Both the position numbers and the translations under genes were made by a program. A stretch of 64,000 nucleotides of DNA, taken from positions 15,066,001-15,130,000 of the forward strand of contig OZ316894.1 of assembly GCA_973895155.1 (NCBI GenBank), given 5' to 3'. The notes under the pieces were generated by a model. It had not been told where the DNA came from and searched no databases. It worked only from the letters and a program-made list of their open reading frames with translations. Positions 33,612 through 44,162 of the stretch are shown one piece after another (position 1 is the first letter of the stretch; each line of letters opens with the position of its first letter). This stretch comes from Marsupella aquatica (taxonomy: Eukaryota; Marchantiophyta).

Positions 33612-36600
33612 ATGGCATGGAATGTTTCAGGACTTTCCATAGAAACAACAATTGGACGGGAACCTTTGTTTGAGAATTTTGACATCTTGCTTTTCACGGA
33701 GACTTGGGAATATGAGGGAAATGCTCTACCTAGCATTAAAGGCTTTACTTGCATACAATCCATCTTCAATGAGAAGAAGACCACACGGGGAAGAGGGTTT
33801 GGAGGCATTGTTGTCTACACCAAGAATCAACTTCAACACATCACCTCTATTGAACATGAAGATCCCAGCAAGCAGTTCATGGTGGTGAGACTTCATACCA
33901 GAGGTACTCCATCATTTCTGATTGTCACCTACTTTGCTCCCCTTAATATGAATGTCTATAAGATGGGAATTGCTGATGCACATTATCCATTTCATAGGTT
34001 AATCCAAGTCATTCATGATATATCACCACTAGGGGAGACATGGATAGTGGGGGACTTTAATGCCAGGGTATCTAATGAACAATTTACTGAAAGTGAGGAC
34101 TTAGGAACTTTACCTTGGTCATCATGTAGTGAAGAGATACCTTGGGTGAGAGAGGCTCTTGACACCAGAACAAAGGACATGACACGTCACTTTTTGCATT
34201 TGGGAGCTTCTTGTAATCTAAGAATATTGAATGGGCTTGAGAGATTTCCCCAATCATCTGGTTACACTTTTAGATCTAAACAAGGATGTAGTACCATTGA
34301 CTACCTTCTTGCCTCACCTACCTCTGCCACTAGAGTGGTTGACTTTCAAATACTTGATCAACAACCAGAGTCTTCATACTTGCCTTTGTTGTTCCATCTT
34401 GACCTGACCACAATCCCAAACAAAGTGCATAGAAAGCCAGTACCCAAACCTCTGTTTCTAGACCCTGATAGAGAAATCATCTTCAAAGCCAACTTTGAAC
34501 ATCTTCTCCATACCCTGGATGATCAGATTGAGCTCTCAGAAGTCATAGCACAAGCAGCAGCCTCTACTTTCTCCACCAAACCCCCTAGAAAGCAAAACAT
34601 GAAGGCTTGGTTTGACGAGGATTGTGCTAGAGCAAGGATGCAAGCAAGATCACATTCAGGGGAAAAGAGACTTTTGGCATTCACTATGTACAAGAACTTC
34701 ATCAAACACAAGAAGAGGTGCTTCTTGAAGAGTCATCAACAATCACTATGTGAGGAGTTCATCAAACATCCAAAACGTTTTTGGGAGAGAATGCAATCAG
34801 GCAAGACTACTCCCCCCTTGGATCACCAGGACCTGGTAACCTATGTCACATCCTTGTATTTCTTTCCAGATGCTAGTGGCATGCCTTTGCCCCTTGGGGA
34901 CACCATTCAGTTTACAGAGAGGGAGGTGAAGGTGCATCTTTCCCACATGCAACATGGGAAAGCTAAATCTGTTGGGCCTGAACTTGGAGCTTCTTTTGTG
35001 GGGAGGACCCTCTTTACTAACAAACTTGGTGCATGAGCTGAATCAAGCAATGGCTTTAGGTTTACCTAAAGCTTGGATGACCAGAAGAGTGGTGCCTATC
35101 TTCAAGGCAGGCAACAAGGACGATGTGCACAACTACAGAACCATCATGGTAGGCAATACTTTTGCTAAAGTTTTGGGAGGACTACTTGAAGCCAGATTAA
35201 GCTCTTGGTTGGAGAGTGAGATGAAAAGGGCACCTTCACAAGCAGGTTTTAGGAGAGAATTCAGCACTATAGATCACATTCTCTGCTTGAGGGTGTTGTG
35301 TGAAAAGGCCAAATCTCCACATAAACCATTATTTTGCTTGTTTGTGGACTTCTCCAAGGCCTTTGACAAAGTTTCCCGATCCAAGCTTTGGGATAGGATG
35401 GTGGAGTTGGAAGTGCCTGAAGAGCTCAGGTTGGCTGTTTCTAAATTGTACCAAGAAGTGCGCATCAAACTTTCAAAGGAAACCTTTGAAGAAATCTGGA
35501 GCACTCTTGGGGTGATCCAAGGTTGTCCTCTCTCACCAACTCTCTTTGGCATCTTCATTGATCAGCTACACAACATTTTGGAGGAGCATGGTGGAGTTGG
35601 CACTCAATTGGGTAGGTTTGTCCTCCAACTTCTTATATTTGCAGATGATGTGGTCCTACTTGCTCATGCTCAAGAAGCTTTGCAAAGGCATCTCAATGCC
35701 TTGGAGGAGTTTTGTCAAGCAACAGGGATGGTAGTCAACCTCAAGAAGACCAAGTGTTTGGGCATTGGCACACGACAAAATCCAGAGCTCTACTTCCAAG
35801 GGAATCTGGTGGAATTTGTGAGGACCTACAAATACCTTGGGGTGGAGTTCTCTCAAAACTTGAGTTGGGCCTCATGTGTAAAATCTAGGGCTGCCAATGG
35901 GTACAGAGCTTTTTATGCATTCATGAACAAATGCAAAAGAGCTGGTCTACACACTTGGAGTTAAGGAAACATCTCTTTGGAGCTTTGGTGAAACCAGTCA
36001 TTCTTTATGGAGCACCAATTTGGGGAGCAGGTGTGTCTAAATCTGGGTGGCAACAGATTGAGGGGCTGCAAAAGCTATTTCTTGAGATGGAGCTTGGGAT
36101 CAAGTCACAAACCCCATATGCACTTACACTTGCAGAGGCAGGCTTGTTTCCTTTGGAGGTGGAGGCACTCTTCCACACACTCAAATACATCATGCGTGTA
36201 AGAGAGTTGGAGGAAAACAGATTTCCTTTTCATGCCTTGCGCTCATCTTCAGCTAAAGGGTGGTATGCAGATGTGTGCAGGTGGGCCCATGCTTGGGATT
36301 TTCCTGAACATGAATGGCCAACACACCCAACCAAGCTAAGAGCAAAACTTGAGCAAAAGGCTTTGCACAAACTTTGGCATGAACCTAGCCCACGGCAGCA
36401 ATACTACATGAGAGATGTGAACCCCATGAAGAAATATGGAGAACAAGAATACTTATCTAGCACTATCTTAGTACAACTTAGACAACTTATTGCTCAGTAT
36501 AGACTAAGCTCACACCACCTTGAAGTAGAACAAGGGAGATGGAAGGATATTGACAGGAAAAAGAGGGTTTGTCAACTATGTGATAGCTCTAGTATAGAGA

Positions 36601-36803
36601 ATGAATATCATGTATTCATTGCTTGCAAGTTTTATGAGGGGGTTAGGATGGCATCTCAAATCTTGGTGAAAGATTTGTATGCATTGTTTGGTCTGCCCCC
36701 TCATCAACTTGGAAGATATATCTTTGCGGTGGATAGGGAAAGGAGAATAGGTTTGGAAAATCTTTCAGGGCTCTCTAGGTCCATAGTTTCTTTGAGGACA
36801 TAG
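33612..36803 (+). pseudogene. LINE ORF2: endonuclease, reverse transcriptase, zinc knuckle; two frameshifts
   Basis: The first segment (33612-35036) starts MAWNVSGL and is an APE-type endonuclease with TETW, GDFNAR and IDYLLAS. The family's SDH block near its end reads SSYLPL here, so the last catalytic His/Asp pair appears lost. Near 34985 the frame shifts; RT continues in 34954-35964 with FVDFSKAFDKVSR, IQGCPLSPTLFG and the catalytic FADDVVLLA. A second shift at about 35961 (one G missing compared with the copy at 10-11 kb) moves the C-terminal part to 35931-36803, which ends with a CQLC...H....C zinc knuckle. The intact enzyme would nick DNA and prime cDNA at the target. As it stands no full product can be made. 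Confidence 0.9.
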
Positions 36804-36931
36804 TTGTCCTCTTCTGAGCAATCTCTTTTGGTTGCTCTTTTCTTTGATTGCATTGTACTTTACTTTTTGTGGCAGCTCCTTTGACTTTCATGGTCCCGGA
36901 GCTTATAATACATTACCATTACCATTACCAT
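36804..36931 (+). repeat. LINE 3' UTR and ATTACC tail
   Basis: The short T-rich 3' UTR ends in CATTACCATTACCATTACC (36911-36929) instead of poly(A). Short tandem-repeat tails are known for several LINE clades. Confidence 0.75.
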
Positions 36932-38341
36932 AACTTGGGTTAGTGCAGTAGTGTGTACCCCCTCTCGGTTGCGGGGCCATAACTTTCTTTGTATTTGACC
37001 AAATTGGCTATAATTGACCTTGTTGGAAAGAGGAGCTCAAGCCGCTTCCAATGTTTGCTATCCATGCGGAAAATGGTTGAATGGAGAATTTGGGAGAGGA
37101 GGTGCAAGCTAACAAGAAATTGTGGAGGAGAGCCAAATCCGAAGTACATAGTTTTGAGATAGAAATAAAGTTGCGAGTTAGGGTCTAGTAGTTAGAGATC
37201 GATAGTGGCGGCTCTATTAGGGCTGGGATGGGGCTCCAGCAGCGTAGCAGCTACCCATTTGGGCTCAGGTTGAGAGTATATAGAGTAGCCCCCTTAGTAG
37301 AAGCTAGCGGGGGAACTTCAGTTGTGTGATCTCACGTAGACTGAGCAACAGGGAGGAGCTCTATGCAAGGAAGGCTGGGCTTGGAAGCTGTGTGTTGGGG
37401 AGAGCTTGGTTGTGCTATTACTCAACGAGTAATGAGCCAAGTTTCACAACAATAGTTGGCCAGATTTGCAAGCTGGATTATGGCATCAACCTATTTATTA
37501 AAAGTGTATTTTCTTTTGTTCACACATGAGTCTTGAAATATACACTTTCATGGCCCCAAATGTACACTTTTGTGTCTCTAAATGTACACTTTATAGGCCA
37601 AATCACATTAGTATTATATTAATAAATAATACATATTATATTATTTAATAATTCACGAAGAAGTGGAGGATAGGAACTTATAAAAATATTTCATCCCCAT
37701 TTAAGGACCATTGATACCATTGTCTGGGGGGAAATGTGGTCCTTGAGGAAGCACCGGGCCTATGGCTGCTAGTGTCAAGAGAGAACTTAAGTTAAAATCA
37801 TGATTACTATTCTAGACTGGGTAACAGACACCACAATGAATGGTTCTGTGGATGAAAGCACAACATCATAACCCTTTTCTCCATACCTTTGACTATTGCC
37901 TCATTGGCAACTACCTTTGGTCAAGTCACAAAACAAATATCTCCCAACGATAAAGAAACGGGAGATTCATCGGAGGGAGGTTTGTTGAGATCCATCTCAA
38001 TACAAGATAAAAATTGTGCAAGCCCAATCCTGCCCGTAAACTACATAAGAGTCTACAAGTGGCTCTATTGAATTTAACACTGCAGTTGCAAATGCTTCTC
38101 CAAAGTAAAAAGTCATATGTTAATGCATTATCTCTTTTTGGAGTACATGAATTTTAATAAGGAAAAGATTAGGGAGAGGAAGAACAGGTACTGGTCTGGG
38201 CATTATTGTACTATCAAATATTCCACCCAACTAATATTCATTCTAATGACAAGATCTATAATCATTCAACAAAAAAGATCATTCATTCAAATAAATACTA
38301 TGCATTGAGTTAACTCTAAGTGTATACATGCACATGTTTAT

Positions 38342-38650
38342 CTTAATAAGTTTATCTTCTTTTGAATGAAAATACTATTTGAAGGTCCAACGCATACAAA
38401 TTACCACTGATTGAGCTAAGCTCCAAGCCAGCGTGCATGCGTGGGTCTACTTCATAAGGGTTTCACCCAAAAGGAGCATATGATGTTAAGATATTGTTGA
38501 GCACTTTGCAACTCTTTAGGACTTAATAACCATCTCCTATCAAATGATAATACTTTTTGAAGGTCCAACTCATACAAAATATCTTTGGCCAAGCCAAAAC
38601 TCTAAGCAAGCGTGTATGAGTAGGTCTACTTCATAAGGATTATATTCATA
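38342..38650. repeat. two diverged direct repeats, period about 178 bp
   Basis: CTTAATAA...GAAGGTCCAAC.CATACAAA...AAGC.AGCGTG.ATG.GT.GGTCTACTTCATAAGG occurs at about 38342-38460 and again at about 38520-38640. Confidence 0.7.
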
Positions 38651-38864
38651 GAGGAGGTCATCAAGTCCAATGGATTCTTAAGGCTTCACAACTTAGTTGA
38701 TGAAAGATGGGGAGTGAGGGGAGAGAACCCCTCTCCTCTTTATTTATAGTGCTCACACCTCAAGCACACGGATCAAGCATGACACACAGATGGAAGCCAT
38801 GTGTCACACATCCAAGGCAAGTAAGTGTGCTAGTACTATAGTTACGTGAGTGGAGCAACTATAG

Positions 38865-39080
38865 GCAGTACACTGTGGCATGCACACTGTAACATGCATA
38901 TTGTAGATCGTACACTGTAGCATGCACACTGTAGGTCTTGCACTGTAGCAACCACACTGTAGATCATACACTGTAGCATGCATACTGTAGACCGTGTACT
39001 ATAGCATGCACTCTATAGACCGTACACTGTAGCATGCACACTGTAGGTCGTGCACTGTAGCACGCACACTATACACTACA
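38865..39080. repeat. minisatellite of CACTGTAGCATGCA units
   Basis: About seven imperfect 28-29 bp units made of ACACTGTAGCATGCACACTG and a TAGRYCGT spacer. Each contains the palindrome GCATGC. Confidence 0.8.
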
Positions 39081-40822
39081 TATAACGCGAGAATTCAAAC
39101 TACTATCCTATACTACTAAGCTATACTTACGAGGAACTTACTAAACAAAGAATCTCCACGACACCGTGTGAACAAAATAACATCATTCCAAATAGATTAT
39201 AAAATATTTTTATACAATTATCTGCAAATTTACAATGAATACAAACATATTTCTAGTACTATCCAAGGGGCTTAACACGAGTCAATTAAATATCTAAACC
39301 AAGTGCTCCATACAATGTGTATTTGAGCATGTAACATGGAGCCTTAAGGGATGAGTCCAAGGCCCGAATTCCTTTTTCAAGATTTTCATGATTTTTCCAA
39401 AAGTGCTTTAAAAAAACATATAAAAATGAAACATGTTTTGTGAACTTTGCTATTATAATTCTTTCAATGAAAATCTTGGGATATTTTCAACATCATTTTC
39501 ACAATTACCAAAAACAACAAATCCATACTTAATTACAAACATAAAATTTACGGTCTTTGATCTGAGTTTGTGCAAACTCAAAATCTTAATTAGAATGCCA
39601 CTATCCATTGTAGGTGTGCATCTAAGTCCACTAAATCTCTAAATACAATGCAACTCAACTAATCTAAGGCTTCTCTAACCTCCTCTCCACTTCTAGAAGA
39701 TCCTTGCTTCAATCCGAGCTAGCTCAATAGTTACATCTTCTGTTGCACCCTCTACTCTGGTGCGCTTCACGTCCTCCCCACTCTCTTGATCCATACCAAT
39801 ATTGAAATGTACATCGAGTTTGATTTGGGCAGCCACCCGGCTTCATGAAATCATGAAGCCGGGTTCTCACCTGAAAGAAGCTACCTGATCCTCCTAGCTC
39901 CCTCCAATTAGTTCCCCCAAGCTCGATAGTTCTCTTTGCTTCTGCTCCCAATCCACCCACCTTGGACTCATTTTTGACCCAGACCAGGCCTGGTCAACCC
40001 TTAATCCTCCCTAGATCAATCTTGATTCCCGATCGGCCCTCCCCCGGTCCCTGATTAGTGAAACCCTTCCCCAATCCTAAACCCTCCCCCCCGATCTTTT
40101 ACCGCTCCCCCTCCAATGTTTGATCATCCCCTTGATGCTCGACTGCCCTCCTCCGGTGCTCCATCCCCCTCTGATGGTTGATCGTTCCCCTGACGGTCGA
40201 TTGTCCACCCTCCTCCAATCCCTAAATGGCCCCCCTTCCAATCCCCTTCCAATCCCCTTCCAATCCTTATCAATCCCATTCCAATCTCCCTTGCTCCCTC
40301 TCCCATCCTCCACTCGCTCCCCCTTCAATCCTTAGGTCTGCTCGATTGAGATCTAGCTCTCAAGCTCAATTTTTCACAAATTATCCCTGATCCTTTGTGG
40401 CTATCTCCCCTAATTGGAATCTGTCTCATTTAATCAGAGTCTACCACAGCTAATTCAAGCAGCAGTCAATCACAGTAGAAGCTCATTCAATAACCAAATC
40501 TGAGAAATCAAAGTCCAACACTCAGGTGAAATCCAGCAATCAAAGCATCAACATCAAACCAGGAATTCAAAATTTCAGCTTCAGGATTTTGAAGGCGACA
40601 GCAGAGATTAGCAGTCGTTCCCAGACCATAAATTAGGCCTGACCTCAATCGGCAGCTGATGACAGCACCTTGATGCGACTTGAGCTTAAGTGAGGGGCAA
40701 TAGCCCTCTCCAGGCCGCAGCCTCCTTTGCCATAGCCAATTGGCTACCCTAGCCCTTTGTAGGTCATTGAGCCTGCAACAGAGTCTTTGCCCTTTGTATT
40801 TTGTCACAACCAGTTTTGGGGT

Positions 40823-40890
40823 TCATGAATTCATGAAGCTTTTGGTTTCTCAGTTTCCCAGGTGGTAGCCCCTTCATGAATTCATGAAAG
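40823..40890. repeat. recurring palindrome TTCATGAATTCATGAA
   Basis: The 16-base palindrome occurs at about 40824 and 40873; shorter or altered versions lie at 39841 (TTCATGAAATCATGAA) and 41745 (TCATGAATTCATGAA). Confidence 0.75.
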
Positions 40891-42666
40891 AGAATAAGGT
40901 ATCTTAGGGAGAGAATCTCCAGAATAGCCAAAAGAAAGACTTCAAAAGTGAAAGAAAAGGGGATAAAGACAAACCACTCAATCTCAAGAAATGCAAAAAA
41001 TATGGTGAAATAAAAGCAAAAAGTGCTCCAAATGCCAATATTCCAAAAAGCATATGGAAACAGTAGGTCAACAAGACAAACTCTCCAATCATGAGTCATG
41101 GAAGTACGTATCTTGGTGGGCAAAAACATATGGGTTTTTAATGCCAATGTTTATCCTCATGAAACGTGGGAATGCAAACCTAAAAATGATTTATTTCTCC
41201 AAGTAAACTGGATTGCGTAGTCCAAACAATATTGTGAGATTAATAATTGAGCAATCTAGTAAAGGGAGGTATGGGGAAGGGAAAAGGCCCAAAGAAGCCC
41301 TAAGTTGCCCAACAAGCCAAAAAGTCAAAGGACTAGGATACCACCTAGTAGCCAAGAAGACTAATTAATAAAGTGTTGTGTCATAAAAAACTTTTGGAAA
41401 TATAATTTTTTCAACTTTTTCCTTGACTTGTTCATCTATGTCATGAAAGGATTGGCTTAATTATTGAAAAATGATTTAAGCATTTCTTATTCATTTAAAT
41501 TAGAGAAAGGACCAATTAAGTTCAAATAGGCGTCCTCTATTCATGAAAACATGTTATTTCATTTGTTTCAAGTTAAAGGGTTTTTGCTCTTTTGTGTGTT
41601 TTGTCTACATTAAGTTCTTCTCACTCATTTGAGAGCACTAGCCTCCCCGGGCGTTAAGTTCTATCCCATGTGGTTGAGACTAGTGTTAATTTGGGTGTCC
41701 GACTCAAGGGTCTTCAAGATAGTGGACAGTTGAGAAAGCGGACTCATGAATTCATGAAGACCGATTGTAACAAGTTTCTAAAAACACTAAGTCCTGTCTC
41801 AAAACCAGATTGTTGTGCATTTTGGAAAGGTCAAGCGTTGCAACAAGCACCAAGGGGAGAGAGTGAATATGGTCGTCTGACATCTCTCAAATTCCAGGAA
41901 GGTGTAAGAGCGCTGACACAAGCGGGGACACAAGAAGACCTACTGAGGCTGCAAATAATTCCGGCAAGGAAAGGATCATCACAAGAAGGTCACCCGGGCA
42001 CACTTGCATCATTTGGCTGAGATTGGAAGCCAATCAATATCAAGAAATTAACTTGAAGGGGAAGAATAAGAATTTGGAAGAGGTCCCCAAGAAGAGGTTG
42101 GGGGAGCCCAGTTGGGTCAATATGTTTGTGAAATTCAGATGTTGCCTAACAAATCAAACTCAGGCATGTTGAGAGCCAGGTTGAGAGTAAAAGAGGAGCC
42201 ATTGAGTGATCTGATTTGGATCAGAACGGGTACATCTGGAAGCGTAGGTGGTGAATTTGTGGAGATATCATCTTCCATTGAAAAGTCTTCCTCAAAGAGT
42301 GAAGGGGCGCATGTTGGAGAGTCAAAAAGAGATCATATTTTATGAATTTGAAAATTTCCCAAGTCTAATAAATTATGGAGGTAATTTGATCATTTGTTAA
42401 AAATACAAATCATGTTTTGGTAAAAATTGCTAAAATGGCATAGTAAAATTATAGGTAGTAATTTTATCAAAAGTAAGTTGAGATCATTTTGTAATTAGGA
42501 GATGGTGAAAAAAGTGTGTCATTTTAATACTTTCAGTTTGTTTTATAATTTTGTCAAAAAACAGGTAGTATTTTTGGCCACTTTTTTGCCATTTTCTTTG
42601 TTTCTGCAATTTTTTTACGAGAGTGCTTAGAGTTTGGGCTTGTTACTCACCCTTTAAGGCTTCTTG

Positions 42667-43692
42667 TTATGTGCCCCTGTTTCCTTTCCTATCTACCCTA
42701 TTGTCACGGTTGCAACGCCCTTTATTTTCAAGGAGTTGAAATTTGGTGGTGTTATTCCTAATGGCTATAATCTCCCGCAAAAAGTGTCTGGGATTTTCTC
42801 TATATGGACCTGAATAGTCCTTTCCTAAAAATGATTTAGCAAGTGAGTTGATAAGTGCATTGTCAAGTTCCTCCTCAGGACGTAAACTACATATACGATG
42901 CTTTACATTCCAAGGGATCTCATTGTTGTTGAGGTCCAACACACTATGCGTAAAGTGTGACTTCCAAATTGTTGTTGCAGATTTCTTGCTAAGTTGATCA
43001 TAAGTAATCTCATTTTTTGCCTTGTCTCTCTTCATGTGCAAAAGAGACCACTTTGGAGAGTTGAGAAGAAGATAACATCGAATGTCACTTGCATGTGAAA
43101 GTTTCTCAAGACATGGCCAAAGAATTGCTAGAAGAAAATTATCTCCACAATTGGCATGCGTGTAGGGCACTGGAAATAATCTGGTCATGTCTGGGTTGGC
43201 AAATGCCTTAAGGGGGGAGTCATCCACAAGGAGAGTGTTGGTTTCATCATATAGATTTCCAAATGCATTCCATACCACCCAAAAATCCTTTAGTAGCACA
43301 TTTGCCTTTCCGTTTGTATTGTCACGCCTTTGAATGCCTATGTCAAAAGCTTCCACCTGTGTGAATACAAACTGGAGTTTTGACCTCTCCTCATCAGTGA
43401 ACATCATGTTCAACATTTTCATTGTTTGCGGTATCCCAACACATGTCCAAATTGCAACGTCAAATCTGTCAAAAACCAACTTTAGAAACTCATGGAGCCC
43501 TGGTCGTTCTATATACATGCGACTAATACCATTTTTTCTATCCCAATGCACTCCACTTGAGGTGACAATATTCCTGGATGTGCCCTTGCTTTGGAATTCA
43601 ACAGAATCCCAAAGTATTTTATTAAGGTCCAAAATCAGCAACTTCCGCTTGACGGGACCAGGTCTCGATTTTGCAAGTGCACCAAACACCAT
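42667..43692 (-). CDS. FCP1/NIF-like (HAD) phosphatase-fold protein
   Basis: 341 residues from the second in-frame ATG; an earlier ATG at 43767 would add 25 hydrophobic residues. The HAD motifs of the NLI-interacting-factor/CTD-phosphatase family are in order: KRKLLILDLNKILWDS (motif I), RPGLHEFLKLVFDRFDVAIWTC (motif II region), then LLVDDSPLKAFANP (motif IV). Motif I has Asp-Leu-Asn where active FCP1 enzymes have Asp-x-Asp; plant relatives with LDLNGLL are common, so this is a family trait and not necessarily damage. The C-terminal 130 residues are unassigned. A possible KEN-like FLREIIAIRNNTTKF is too weak to call. It lies directly downstream of the decayed ParB-methyltransferase gene on the same strand and may be part of the same unit. 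Confidence 0.72.
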   Translation of the reverse strand: MVFGALAKSRPGPVKRKLLILDLNKILWDSVEFQSKGTSRNIVTSSGVHWDRKNGISRMYIERPGLHEFLKLVFDRFDVAIWTCVGIPQTMKMLNMMFTDEERSKLQFVFTQVEAFDIGIQRRDNTNGKANVLLKDFWVVWNAFGNLYDETNTLLVDDSPLKAFANPDMTRLFPVPYTHANCGDNFLLAILWPCLEKLSHASDIRCYLLLNSPKWSLLHMKRDKAKNEITYDQLSKKSATTIWKSHFTHSVLDLNNNEIPWNVKHRICSLRPEEELDNALINSLAKSFLGKDYSGPYRENPRHFLREIIAIRNNTTKFQLLENKGRCNRDNRVDRKGNRGT

Positions 43693-43913
43693 TCTCAGAG
43701 AAAAGACCAAAAGTGAACTTTGGATTAGGATTGTGTCAGTCCAAAAATACAAGACAATGGCTAACAAAAAAGAAAATTAACCTATACCGTTTTTAGAAGC
43801 CTCACAATGTGTAGACGGATATGGAGACTTTAATTGGTGAGTGCATTCTGTGAGACCGAGAAGTATTTTAGATTGGTATGAATAAATAGAAAGTCAAAAG
43901 CTGAATTTCATTC

Positions 43914-44156
43914 CTAAATAAGAGATCTGTATTCATCAATAATCATGTCAGCACCAAGCTCCTGTTGGATTTCAAAACTGACATCTAAAGTACTTTGTTC
44001 TACCCAATAAGGTGAAGTCCGAACATGAGTAAACAACCCCAATTCTCTCCTCTTATACTCCTCCTTATTGAGAATTGAAGGAGCAGCATCCAATGATATT
44101 TCTTGGCCTCTATTTGGCCCACTTTTCCATACGTAACATTGTAAGTCGCGTTCCAA
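43914..44156 (-). pseudogene. C-terminal piece of the ParB-methyltransferase gene
   Basis: 80 codons (LGLFTHVRTSPYWVEQSTLDVSFEIQQELGADMIIDEY) following the acidic tail after a frame change. The spacing suggests the true C-terminus. No family recognised. Confidence 0.4.
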
Positions 44157-44162
44157 TGACCT

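Larger units (their letters stand above)
32307..36931 (+). mobile_element. L1-like LINE retrotransposon, nearly full length
   Basis: The order is 5' tandem monomers, ORF1 (coiled coil plus RNA-binding domain), ORF2 (endonuclease-RT-zinc knuckle), a 3' UTR and a short tandem-repeat tail (ATTACC units). ORF2 has two frameshifts, so this copy is probably immobile now. A second partial copy lies at 9838-10974. The 5' limit is taken as the first monomer and is approximate. Confidence 0.9.
36932..42666. other. gene-free AT-rich stretch with local repeats
   Basis: Short ORFs only, none recognisable. A TATA-like GAGTATATAGAG at about 37274 stands in a GC-richer block (37190-37400) that looks like a solo LTR or dead promoter. 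37605-37660 is almost pure AT with inverted repeats. 40000-40330 is a pyrimidine-rich tract with CCAATCCC runs, whose long opposite-strand ORFs are compositional. Specific repeats are listed separately. Confidence 0.5.

Noticed and set aside
37190-37400. Solo LTR around the TATA-like box
   Set aside because: No repeat copy, clear TG...CA ends or flanking duplication in the window to support it.
38865-39080. Possible CRISPR-like array
   Set aside because: Units are contiguous imperfect repeats without unique spacers, in a eukaryotic genome.
42667-43000. KEN-type RNase domain at the C-terminus of the FCP1-like protein
   Set aside because: Only a short FLREIIAIRNNTTKF-like resemblance; no supporting motif around it.
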